64,000 nucleotides of DNA from Filobasidium wieringae (Eukaryota > Basidiomycota > Tremellomycetes > Filobasidiales > Filobasidiaceae). The translations under genes were made by a program, and so were the position numbers. The stretch covers positions 498,464 to 562,463 of the forward strand of contig BCIV01000005.1 of NCBI GenBank assembly GCA_001600055.1, in the 5' to 3' direction. The notes under the pieces were generated by a model. It saw only the letters and a program-made list of their open reading frames with translations, ran no database searches and was not told where the DNA came from. This document shows, in pieces, positions 1 through 10,482 of the stretch. The stretch's first letter is position 1. Every line of letters begins with the position of its first letter.

Positions 1-1092
1 CGAGTACTGGCCGCCGGTTATTCAACGAAATAACCCCTAACCCTTTAAAGGCGCTCAGGGGCGCAAACGGCGCGCCATATTAGTCCATACGTTCATTGCA
101 ATGAGCGGTGCGGCTGCCATCCAAATTGTCGCAATGATAATGGTCGCCCTCTCAACGTCTGCTGCGGTGCAACGAGAAAAGAACCACTAGCTTAGCGGTC
201 ATCATACTGCTATTCGGTGGTAGAGGACGGAGAATGACTGACAGTCTACCGAGTCTTGGGGTTTCAATCGTACATTCCGTAAGAGCAGTTTTTGTCGTCG
301 AACGTCAACCCAATTCACATCTCTCTCTGTGTCTCTCTGTTTGATCGCTGACATGTCACCATATTGAGAGCACACTACTCATTCGACCGAATCACTGATA
401 ATCTCTCTGCATCTTGAGTCTTTCCCTCTAATTTCTGGCTGGCTGCGGGACGTATCGTCATCAGAACAACCGAGAAGACTTTGCGAATTGTGCCAACCCC
501 TAAAACCGTTCGGTCCACTCTAGTGGTCACGCAACCTATATCGACCGGACAAAGGTTTCGCAACAGTCGTTCTGATTCCGGACGAGTATGGCGCAACGGA
601 GAACATAGTCGTAATAAGGAATCTCGTGTTCGCCTGTTACGGCTATACAGGTCCCAGGGTATTCTAGACTGCAGATGAAGGAAGCAAGGGACCGTTTGAA
701 ATTGAACGTAGATGCAAACAAAATTGGTAGGAAGATCTCTCCGAGCTAGATATAACAGAGCTGAGCGTGCACTGTAGCCTTTTCAAACGGAACGTTATGG
801 GCATTGTGTTTGTCGATGGTTGTAGGGCATGTGTCTTCGTCTTGCCGTTCGGCACTTTCTGCAGGCGTGATGTGTTTGTTACCAGAGCTGTGAAGGCGTG
901 TCTGCTTAGTTGATGCGGTGTATAATCTTCATGGTGATTCTCTAGCTTCAAGTTATGCTCCAGTGCTCTTATGACAAGGTAGCATCGTTCAGTATCAAAC
1001 AACAGGCAAGCAATGGGCTACATCATAGCCACTGGAAATCTCAAACAGAATCGTCGACTGCAGTCGAAGTCCTCTATCGACAATGTCAATAT
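1..1092. other. Gene-poor left end
   Basis: I see no gene I can support here. The longest open stretch is on the minus strand at 664-1002 (about 113 codons). It starts without ATG, has no recognisable motif and no splice context that joins it to a neighbour. A telomere-like 12-mer (AACCCCTAACCC) lies at 32-43. Confidence 0.4.
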
Positions 1093-1839
1093 TCATTCAG
1101 ACACCGGCTCCAATAGGTCGTACGCAGTTTCTTCCATGTAGCATAGTTCTGCTGTCGAAACATCCTATAATCGGCAAGATGGTATGAATTAGTTAACAGT
1201 CGTATATGACAGTTTATGAGTGGTTGGATACTCACATCGTACATCTTCGAGTTGGGACCTTCAGGATGAATGATGGTTTCAGACCCTAGCAACACGGCCA
1301 CATCCAGCATTACTTTAGGAATCGTCAGTGCCGGACACCAATTGGAGTCGTCCAACGACTTGAGTCGGAACTCTCCGGTCCTATCATCGACTCGCTGATG
1401 AACGGGATCCCTGATGAATCTGAATCTAGCAGGCTGAATAGGATACCGTCGAGGGACCCTAATCTCGAGCCAGAGCAGTGTTTTGGCATAGTATGTTCCG
1501 GGAGGTCCTTCAAAGACTACTACTAGATGTGTGAGATCGTTATTGACGGGTCTAAAGGACACCATAGGATAGTCGGTGTAGGCATTCAAGACTTCGCGTA
1601 TAAGACGGCGTGCCAAAGTACTAGGAGGGCTTGCATCTTCTGCTTGGTACTTCTGAATCACCTCTTGCAATCGGAGGTGATTGCTTTGTCCAATTCCAGA
1701 TGTAGCAAGGATCGATCCCCAAGCTAAATCGTCTTCGGGGTTGAATACAAGCTCTGGTTGAGCAGCTGCGTATCGACCGTTGTTAGATGTGGCTTGTGTG
1801 CAAAGGGGCAAACAACGAGGACGTACCAGTTGGATTCAT
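1093..1839 (-). CDS. Catalytically dead E2 (ubiquitin-conjugating-like) protein
   Basis: Three exons are inferred: 1839-1827, 1765-1236 and 1164-1093, with introns of 61 and 71 nt and good donors (GTACGT, GTGAGT). Together they encode 204 aa. Residues about 45-190 have a UBC fold pattern: a GPPGT turn, a YP..P strand, and a W.PALTI segment after the active-site loop. The HPN motif is replaced by HQR, and the active-site Cys position (usually G.ICLDIL) reads GEFRLKSL, so Arg stands where Cys should be. By family knowledge such proteins (UEV, AKTIP-like) cannot form a ubiquitin thioester and act as scaffolds or partners. The start at 1839 was chosen because only that ATG joins in phase to the second exon. 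The fold call is confident; the biological role is unknown. A decaying E2 copy is the alternative. Confidence 0.72.
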
Positions 1840-2511
1840 CGCTCACAGTTATGCATTGGTTTCTCAAATATCTAGACTCGTCAGCGACAAAGGATGCAAT
1901 TCCGTTGCAGGGCAATGACCGAGTACTCGAAGGGACTTGTGACTTGAAGCTCTCGGATGATGCTGAGATAAGCAGGCAGATAAGAGTCATGTCACGTGGA
2001 CCGTTATTTGCCCTAGTTTCCAGCTTCTGGCTATGGCGACTAGCTATGGCGACTGGCTATGGCGACTGGCTATAGCTACTGGCCGGTAGCCAGCATGTGG
2101 CTTACGAGTCGACATCAAGCACCACTTCAAGAATAGGCTTCTGTTGTGATCGCTGCCCTTGTGATTTCGGCGGTGCAGAAACGGACATGACGTTATTCTT
2201 ATCAACTTTCGTCTGTCCTTGCCCGCTCACCCCCTCGCTCCATGAGGGCTTTGATACTTGCTATTTGAACCACCTCGAATAGCAGTGCCATCCTATATAC
2301 ATGAGTCCTGACACTGTTTCTATCGGTTTGAAGGCATCCTGTGTGCAAACGGACTATAACGTGGACGAGTCTACGGACAGCACATTGTCTTTCGTAGCAT
2401 AACTATATTAGGACCGGCCAGACCAGCTCACCTCTATTTAGGCTTCCGACGCATTATCACCCGGCTGCAAGGTAAGTTGTCATCGCACTACTGATCTAGA
2501 GATACCGCAAG
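1840..2511. other. Divergent intergenic region with tandem repeat
   Basis: This is the space between the minus-strand E2-like gene and the plus-strand kinase gene. It contains a 13-bp tandem repeat at 2028-2079 and otherwise nothing I recognise. A GTAAGT...GCAAG pair just before the kinase ATG (about 2471-2511) could be a 5' UTR intron. Confidence 0.4.
2028..2079. repeat. 13-bp tandem repeat, four copies
   Basis: Four head-to-tail copies of TGGCTATGGCGAC start at 2028, 2041, 2054 and 2067. The second has one change and the fourth has two. The repeat lies upstream of the FunK1 gene. Confidence 0.85.
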
Positions 2512-5125
2512 ATGCAAGTCCAATACCCACCTCTATTTCACGGTCGCCATGGGATGGCCGTAGCTTTATCATCACAAGGCTTACAGAACTACGATCAAGA
2601 ATGGCTTCGTGACGTCGGATGTCGCATCCAGGACGATGGTTCATACGGTACCGAACATTCAGGTAGGAATAGAACTCGGGACAAGACTTTGTGGGGTTCC
2701 ATCAAGCGTTCCTTCCCTCTCTTTCACGAACGTTTCCCAACCGAGCCCCGAATCGATATCTGTCATGCAAGCGGAAAATCTATATTAGAGGAGGCAAGCA
2801 CCAGTGGAAATTCCACAGCTGTAAAGGGCGCGGGTCGTGGCGAATCTAACTACGAGAGCTACAAGGAGACATCTGAAAGACGACTTCGACGTCGGATAAA
2901 CGGCAACGTCCGCCAGCGATTTCATCCAGACTTCCTTGTTCCCCAGGTTCATCCGGATGACCAAGAGGCGTATGAAGCATGTCTACAAAGGGGGATAAGA
3001 TACCTGACTACCACCGAGTCCGACCGACAATACCAAGATATCAATAATGTTGTTAGACGTCCGGACAAAGTGGAGACACTCCCTGTCAAAGACCGTAAGA
3101 TGCTCAGGATCGTTGACTGGTTCAATGCGATACTGAAGGCTATGCTCGGACCGGAATATCGGGAACTAATACATTGGACGGGATATATGACACCCGCTCG
3201 ATCGCCTGTGATCACTGGAGCCTACAGCTGGGGTACACGAGACCTGACCTTTTTGAAAGAAGGTCGAGGGGAGCCGTCAGAGTACACTGTAGACTCTGCC
3301 GCCTCTGGAGGCGGAGCCAAAGCGTCGAAAACAAAGGACATGTCATGGCAGGACTTGCTCGAGCAGAACCTGAAGACACATGTGAGTTAAACAGAGATCG
3401 TACGAGCTGTGCACCAGGACTCATCTTGATTCCCGTTGCTCTTCCAGGCGGAGATATCCAAAGCCAACCCACTGGCTTCGGCTGTCAGATCAATTACGTT
3501 CTGCGAACATCGAATGAGACTGTGGCAGACGACGCCAACCAGCTTGAACTCATCTCGCCTGATCGATATGGATTGCTTGGAACACCGCCGAGAAATGCTA
3601 GAAATCCTTCTATTCCTCTCCGGTCCGCTTGATTGTGTGCTACCGCGCTGGCTGCCCGACCAAATCCTTGCTCTTCACGATGTGGTCGGCAACAAAAAGC
3701 CCAAGTACGAGTGGGCATCGTTCAAGAAAGTCATTTACAGCCGGTCCGGCCCTTGTGGCAACCTTACAACTGCCTGCGAAGGTCAACTGCGATACAACGG
3801 CATTTGCAGCCCTAGCGTCATGAAGATGTCTTATCTGCCTGAAGGGCTATGCGAACATGAATTACGCATTCTCAGGCTTTTCACCCGCGACGCAGGGGAG
3901 TGCTTTCCAGAGGCCGAGTCACACAAGCACACTCAGCGTAAGGACCTTGTATTGACGACGCGAGAGTTCGCACGAGTTACAGAATTGATTCCCGAAGTCG
4001 TTGGGGCTGCAAGTTTAGATTCTGTGGATCTAGCATTCAGAAAGATCTGCCGAACCCAGACATCTGATGGTCAACCCTCAGCCACCCTTCATCTTACTAC
4101 TCTAGTCACTAAGGGTTCACCTGAAATCGGCTTAGACGACAAGACATTGCCCTTGTCTATGGAGCAATTGCTAGGCATTTTTGCTGACATTATCCTGATC
4201 GTTTGGTACTCGGCTGTCTTCGGAATCGATTATCGCGATCTAAATTTGGGAAACATCATGCGGAGAATTGACTCGAGCGGAGCTATGCGAGGGGTTCTAG
4301 TGGATTTTGGAAACTCTCTGTACGGTCGTTCGCCGCGAGACCCAATGGGGGATCGCATCGCTGACACTGAAGACGATGGAAGATCAGCAAATTACCTTTT
4401 CATGACGCTGAACTCTATCGTCGGCATGTCCCTGGTCGAAAAAGTGGTTAAAGCAAGAGAAACCCACGCCGCATGGGAAGCGAAAGTCGAGGCGAACAGA
4501 TCGCATGTTATGAACAAGCCACTTGTACAATTGCGACAAAAGGCTAGTATCGCATTGGATGCAGCGGAGAAGGAGGTCATCCAACATCACCTTCACAGTT
4601 ATACAGATAATTTAGAATCGCTACTATACTGCTTCGTTGCACAGGTAAAGCTTTCGGACCAACTGCTCTATGTGGAGTGTGCTTATGTTATCTTTGCGGT
4701 CGGGCCGGTACAGCTTGACTGCTTCACAAACCCGGACCATAAAGCGCTTTCTAATGTCGTGCAAAATACACTTGGAAACCTTCTGAACAAGCAAACGTGC
4801 TGGAATGAAAATATGGAGCCGGTAAGCCCTTGTTTGTGTTTGATTGATGGGCGTACATCTGAAGCGATTCCAACAGTTGATACAAGCTATACAACCTGAA
4901 CATGACGCCATTTTGATTGCAATGGTTGACAATGTCATCGAAAAGGTCAAGACTCGTAGAACCGAGAACCTCAAACCCAGGCCGCCCGCTGCGGAATCCT
5001 ATCCTGCTCTGACAGACGAGGAGCATCAGTGTTTTCGGGAGTGCTACGAAGAGTTCTTGAGCGCTATCAGAATTATCAAATTGGAACGCTCTGGACTAGC
5101 GCATGATTTTATTCAGGAAGGATAA
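2512..5125 (+). CDS. FunK1-family protein kinase-like protein
   Basis: Three exons, 2512-3381, 3448-4821 and 4865-5125, join in phase and encode 834 aa. The second exon holds a degenerate kinase catalytic core: YRDLNLGNIM (HRD-to-N element, near residue 551) and a VDFGNS metal-binding element (near 575), followed by a LESLLY helix. This order and wording match FunK1, a fungus-specific expanded kinase-like family that is common in basidiomycetes. His of HRD is Tyr here, but the Asp and Asn remain, so activity is possible. A 69-nt stretch with splice-like ends at 4645-4713 is a multiple of three and could be an intron or coding sequence. If spliced, the protein is 23 residues shorter. No substrate can be read from the sequence. 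Confidence 0.75.
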
Positions 5126-5567
5126 TGTGAAATATCTGACGATAGTCAACGACGTCATTCCCGTTCGTTTTGAGTAGCTGGCTATGTCCAATAACACGCA
5201 GAACAGGGATGGTTGGTAGATGCTGTACGGAAGTTGCAGGATCTGACACATCATATAGATGGCCCTTTGTCATTATAATCTGTTGTTGTTGTTCCCTACT
5301 TACTAGCTACAATCCCCACTCGTCGACTTCCTTTTCACTACTAGGCCACAGCAGTACTCGATATTGTAAGGACAAGACAATCCTTGGTCTGTTCACTGAA
5401 ATTATAAGCCTCCAGCGAGAAAGCATGACTGCGCTTGGGTCTACGATAGCCTAAGGAAAATCGACGTTTACAGCGAATCCGCCGGATATCACCCCAACTA
5501 ATAATGTACCCGTTGCCTGACTGGAATAATTAAAGCAGTCATCTTACAATCAATTTGTTTGGTCAAC
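5126..5567. other. Intergenic region upstream of Zn2Cys6 gene
   Basis: About 440 bases between two plus-strand genes. I see short open frames only. It must hold the end of the kinase transcript and the promoter of the regulator gene, but no clear motif stands out. Confidence 0.4.
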
Positions 5568-8372
5568 ATGGATCAAGCCAACGAACGTAAACGCTCGGTA
5601 GCTGCATGCAACCGATGCAAGTCCGTCAAACGAAAATGTACAGTGGAGCCGCACGATACTGCATGTACCGTAGGTCGATATCAGACCGATCGCAAGACGA
5701 TCGCTTACCACCTCTTCGCATATGACAGCGCTGCTTGCGATTGGAATTGTCATGTATATTCCCTAGGTTGGTTTGACCAACGCATCCATCATCTTAAAGG
5801 CTGCCACACTGATGTCGTGCATCTGCTTATCCAACAGCGAGTCGACCTTCCGAAGCGTTCGAGCGATTGAGCAACGGATAGAATCGTTGAACAAGGAGCT
5901 GACCAATGCAAAAGCAGTACTGGCACCGGATGTACGGCTGGGTCTTCCAGCACAAGGGGGAACCCTAAGCGGCACAATAGCAATCGATACATCTCTCAAG
6001 CCTATCTCATCGTCCTTGCAAAGCATATCGCTCCCAGATGCGGAAGTCAGGCCTCAATTGACTCCCGAAAACTCCGACAGAACTCCTGCCCCTTCCGTAC
6101 AGATTGCAGCTTTAGCTTCAGATTACGACGAATCGCAATCGCAAGAAGTAGGAAGCAACAGAGCTAGATCATGGCGTCCCACCGATTCCTTACAGAGGCC
6201 CAGGTACCCCATGGACTTGAGCACAACTCTAGGGGGAATACATGCCGATCTGTTTGCTCCTCCGAAGGAAAGCAGCTGGGTATTACTCAGTGATCCAGGA
6301 TCGGCGGAACCTGTTGGTCAGAGGGACGAAGAGAGAAGACTGGAAAGACCAGGACGTGCACATTCGGGACCTGATTTTGACCACAGCGATGATCGACCTG
6401 GTCCTAGTAAAAGAATTCGTGTTCACTCCCCCATACCTGAAGCGATGCCGACTGTCGGCTACACTACGGCCCAACTCGAGGAAGCTAGATCGGCGAGGAT
6501 GTTAGTAGCTTCAGTCATGGATGATCGAAGAGTGGAAGTGATGTTCCAGCTGTGAGCCTGACGATAGATTTGTGGCGCTTACAGTCAGACGCCAACCTCT
6601 TTTCTGCAGGTTTTTCGACAACCTGAATGCGTACATCGCTCTCCTCGACCCTAGCCTGCATACCCCGATCTATTGTTTGGAGACCAGCCCAGTACTCTAC
6701 CTCTCCATTTTAGCAGTCACCTCGATGATCTATGCTCCGTCCCTCTACGATGTGCTTTTCAGCCAAGCCAATCAACTACTGGCAAATAAATTCGGCTCCG
6801 GGGAAGTCGGTGTAGGGATATGTCAAAGCTTGAGCTTATTGAGCGTTTGGAAGAAACCTCAAGATCAAAATGCTTGGTTACGAGTGGGATATGCTATACG
6901 GTACGTTGCTCATTTCAGCGGACTATATGGACATGAACCGAAGTCTAACCTTGGAACTCTTGTCCTATAGTGCTGCGTATCAGCTTGGACTAGATGCACC
7001 CCCAGTTCGACCGCTTCCGTCAGACGCTCATAAAGCGAAAGAACAATTGGTGATTCAACAATCATGTCAACCGTTACTGAAATCGAGTACTGATCTGAGG
7101 ACTATCTAGAATCGGGAAAGAACATACCGTCAATTAGCTCTGTTTGACAGAACGTGAGTTGACAAACTGTAGACGTACCCGACTACTTCTAATCAGCTTA
7201 ACTTCAAAGTATGTACGTCTTACACGGAAGGTTTCAAAGGATGATATCTCCTGAAGTCGTTTGGGAGTTATCGCGTTGGATAAAGGATCATCCCGAGCAT
7301 TATTGCTACTCCGACAGCATGCTTGCTGCCTCCAACCCTCACAGTGAGGCTTTGACGCACACGGTATTCGGCTCGGATGTATCTCTTGATACCGCTGGTT
7401 TTATCGCCCTGAACATGCGCAGCGAGCTCAAAGTATGGAGGGAGACCTGGTTGGGACAAAATCGTATGTAACGGTTACGCCGTTATGATCATTCGCTTGT
7501 GGCTGACGACCAGATACTATACGTTACAGCACCAGCGATACTACACCCAATTTCGAGGACAATTATCGGGTTTTACAGCCTCACCAACGCTTACGAAGCT
7601 TCAGAATGGGCCGGCAGACTGGCTTCGAACAAAGGCAGAACCGAAACACGGGCTGACATGCTGGCTCAGTCTGTGGCAATTTTGAGATATACAGTGTCCG
7701 ATCTCGGTCCGGCACACATCCTTGCGTATGCCCCAGACTTTTTGACTTTTCAGATCGCCAAGGCCGCATACCTTCTCGCCAAGGTGAGTGTCGCCCTCGA
7801 AAGTGATGGACGATCTAGAAACGCTGATCGGACTCTGAATCGCTTAGAAAATGGAGGAGATGAATGGAGATATGGCTGAGGACGTTCTGGAACTGCTCGA
7901 TAATGTCAGCCAGACCTGGGACGGTATCCAACCTAAGAACGAACCAGTCATCTACGCGAGCCAGTTTTTCACCAACTTGTCCCAATTGGCGTCTTTCCGC
8001 TGGTATATGGCCGGAAAGGAGACTGCCCTAAACAACAGCAGCCACTCGGAAACTATCTTGGACAGCGGAGGACAGAGCGCTAATCACAGCCAGGAGTACC
8101 TTCCAACCGTAAGTCTGGCATTCGTACTCGCTATTATCTAAGGAAGGCCTAAGCATACCCCTCGCCAACACAGATGCTACTAGACAATATACAAAAAGAT
8201 TCAAGCGATCTACAGTGGGCTGACTTGCTTGGCGATTTCGAGAAATGGTAAAGATCAATTTTCTGAGCTAGTCCTTGAGCGTGAGAACACTAATCACCGA
8301 GAATCGATTTACAGGTTGCCTGACAACTACCTGCCCAGAATTGAAGATTTTGGATGGTTTGACCGGGAATAA
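5568..8372 (+). CDS. Zn2Cys6 fungal transcription factor, probable local regulator
   Basis: Eleven exons were reconstructed: 5568-5669, 5729-5766, 5838-6551, 6610-6900, 6971-7049, 7110-7153, 7210-7463, 7530-7783, 7848-8108, 8174-8247 and 8315-8372. They encode 722 aa. The 38-nt second exon completes the binuclear cluster: Cys 14, 17, 24, 33, 36 and 43 (C-X2-C-X6-C-X8-C-X2-C-X6-C). A coiled-coil-like helix follows at about residues 50-70, then a fungal transcription-factor homology domain (LFFDNLNAYIALLDP, AIRAAYQLGLD, NRERTYRQLALFDRT). The intron at 7464-7529 uses the TTACAG acceptor, which removes an apparent frameshift. The protein should act in the nucleus as a DNA-binding regulator. Its 3' end faces the dehydrogenase gene 187 bp away, and a transporter follows, suggesting control of pentose or polyol use. 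The family is certain; the target is inferred. Confidence 0.85.
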
Positions 8373-8559
8373 ATTGCATGTATTGATTACCGATTGGGAC
8401 GCTCGCGTAGAGTATGGTGCTATAGCTCATGATGGGTGCTTGACGAAGGCCAGAAATTCGTTGTGCGCCAAACAAACAAGACGCCAACTGGGTGGGTTCG
8501 GCAACTTCGGATAGTTGACCGCATTAAGGCTAGGTACTACAGGTTGAATGACCAGGACT

Positions 8560-10056
8560 TTACATGTCCTGAATTTGAGCCTTTACACAACCTTGTGCCG
8601 GATCTACCACGGTATGAAACGCGTCAACAGCTCTTTCCAAAGGAAACCTATGCGTTACCAAAGGTGCGATATTGATCATCCCACTACCGATCAATCGGAG
8701 AGCTTTAGGGTACTGCATCACATTTGCTTAGTCAAGGCGACGTCGCTGGAACAATATGTCAGGGCTCACCTGGTTGGAATACCTGTACAGGTACATCAAG
8801 TCGATCTCATGGGCGGACAACCACATGAAAGGTACCATCTGCTCAGACGCACCGACTCCAATCACCATTACTTTTCCTCCGAAGCCCATACTCTAGCGGA
8901 CCACCAACGGTAAATAGATTCGACGAAATGATCGAGGCAGATGAACCTACCAAAATCGCTGTCTTGATTGAAGACTCTGCTCCGGTACACTCTAGAGCGT
9001 GTTTCAGTTCAACCTCGCCGCAAAGCATTTTTATCGCCCGTGCGGTCTCTTCAGCCGTTTTTTTTCGATCGACAAGACAAGTTTGAACGCCCGGAATCAA
9101 CTTCTTCGCAAATGCCAGACGCTCTTGGTTGATATCTGTCAATACTATCGGTGTACAACCAGCGGCATGGGCTGCGAGGAGGGACACCAGCCCGATTGGT
9201 CCCGCACCGCTGGAAAAGCCGTCAATGCATGGGTCATATCACACATATACATTCTGACTTACGTGATCAGAAGCGGATCTCCAAGCCTGACATTGACTCT
9301 ATCAATGCCGGCTAGGGCTACGGCAAGTGGCTCGCACAACGATCCCTCCTCGTAAGACAGGTTGTCTGGCAGACGGTGCAGCCATTCTTGGGGATGTGCA
9401 TGCCAACGCTTTAACAGACCATGATAGGGAGGTGTCGAGAAGAAAACGACGTTCGGACCTGGGACAGACCAATCATCATTTATCATGGATTCTCGCATCG
9501 GTTGGGTGTGGCTTACACCCATTATACCTTCCAGAGCGACAAGGATCGCAACTAGGCTGGCTGCATGGGATCCCAGCTTCCAAGCATACCCGATCGCCCT
9601 TCTTCCAGCGAGTAACTCCGTCGCCCACCGAAACGACTTCACCGGCACTCTCGTGACCAGCACATACTTCGCTTCGAACTACCATAGTTGGTCCTATCGC
9701 TCCATGCTTCCTGTTTACTCACATATGTCTTTAATATGGAACGGCACACCACGAAACTAGAAGATGTCCTATGCCTACCAAAAATGACAATCAGACCCGC
9801 AGATACCCGTGGACCTGATGTGTACCACAACCTCGCCCTCCCTGGGGTTCGGTATAGGTAGTTGAACAAGATGAATTTCATGGGCTGGGTTGTACGCGCA
9901 GCCGATGTTGACCTCTTTTGTGACGGTTTCGTTTGGTGATATCACGCGGAACTCGGCAGACGTGGTAACGATCTCTGGGTCGTATAGATCTGGGTAATTC
10001 GCTACCATGATTAGGTCTAGTATGGGGATGATATTGGTGGTTTCTGCAACAAACAT
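8560..10056 (-). CDS. L-arabinitol 4-dehydrogenase-like zinc polyol dehydrogenase
   Basis: Six exons (10056-9779, 9710-9517, 9458-9263, 9209-8951, 8892-8770, 8712-8560) encode 400 aa of the medium-chain zinc dehydrogenase family. Visible motifs are GICGSD (catalytic zinc Cys), GHESAGE (catalytic zinc His), four closely spaced structural-zinc Cys ending in GRYNGC, a VVFFSTPPYHG segment, the GAGPIG nucleotide fold, and LTDINQERL, whose Asp suggests NAD rather than NADP. YRYSNQYPKAL and a final VKAQIQ match the L-arabinitol/xylitol dehydrogenase group. The reaction would be NAD-linked oxidation of a pentitol such as L-arabinitol to L-xylulose in the cytosol. The first ATG gives an N-terminus about 16 residues longer than a second ATG at 10008. 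It shares a promoter region with the sugar transporter. Exact substrate is uncertain (xylitol or sorbitol are alternatives). Confidence 0.88.
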
Positions 10057-10180
10057 GTCTTGCTAGATTGCCTTGACACGGTTTTGAGCTTTAAAGCAAG
10101 CCGACTACGGGGTTAGGGGTTGCGACGGCGACGGCAGTCAGTCGTTGAAGGTGGAAGGACGGGAGGTTATCTTGCGCCGA

Positions 10181-10197
10181 CTACCCGTTGCGGGTAG
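10181..10197. promoter_or_regulatory. Perfect inverted repeat CTACCCG-N3-CGGGTAG
   Basis: Seven-base arms with a TTG spacer form a perfect palindrome. It contains the everted triplets CCG and CGG spaced by three bases, the half-site type bound by Zn2Cys6 dimers. A Zn2Cys6 gene lies in the same block, so this is a candidate operator. Binding is not shown. Confidence 0.5.
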
Positions 10198-10409
10198 GCG
10201 GATGAGCGGAGCTGGCGGAAAGGCGGATGTCGCTCAGGGCGTACCGACGCGCTAGCAGATCTAGCTCCCCACGGAGTGAGCACTTCCTGCTATGGATCCC
10301 CAGGCGCTCGCACCAGAAGCGACCGGGATATTGTTACAGTGACGGACTATTTGCGGCTGAACGGGTGCTTGGCAATAGCGAGACAAAAGTCCTCGTATCG
10401 TATCTTGCA

Positions 10410-10418
10410 TATATATAA
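10410..10418 (+). promoter_or_regulatory. TATA-box-like element of transporter gene
   Basis: TATATATAA lies 64 bases before the transporter start codon, a usual position for a TATA element in fungi. Confidence 0.5.
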
Positions 10419-10482
10419 GGGGAATAACGCAGAGCGACGAGGTATTCCTACGAAGCTCTTCTCATCCAAACTTTCAGTAATC

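Larger units (their letters stand above)
10057..10482. promoter_or_regulatory. Divergent promoter of dehydrogenase and sugar transporter
   Basis: 426 bases separate two start codons pointing away from each other. The region holds two copies of GCCGACTAC (10100-10108, 10176-10184), a telomere-like GGGTTAGGGGTT (10110-10121), a perfect palindrome (10181-10197), several CGGA triplets, and a TATA element near the transporter. Co-regulation of both genes is an inference from the layout. Confidence 0.6.

Noticed and set aside
7485..7685. Apparent +1 frameshift in the Zn2Cys6 gene
   Set aside because: Using the acceptor ending at 7529 restores the frame through SRTIIGFYSLTNAYEA, so no frameshift is needed.
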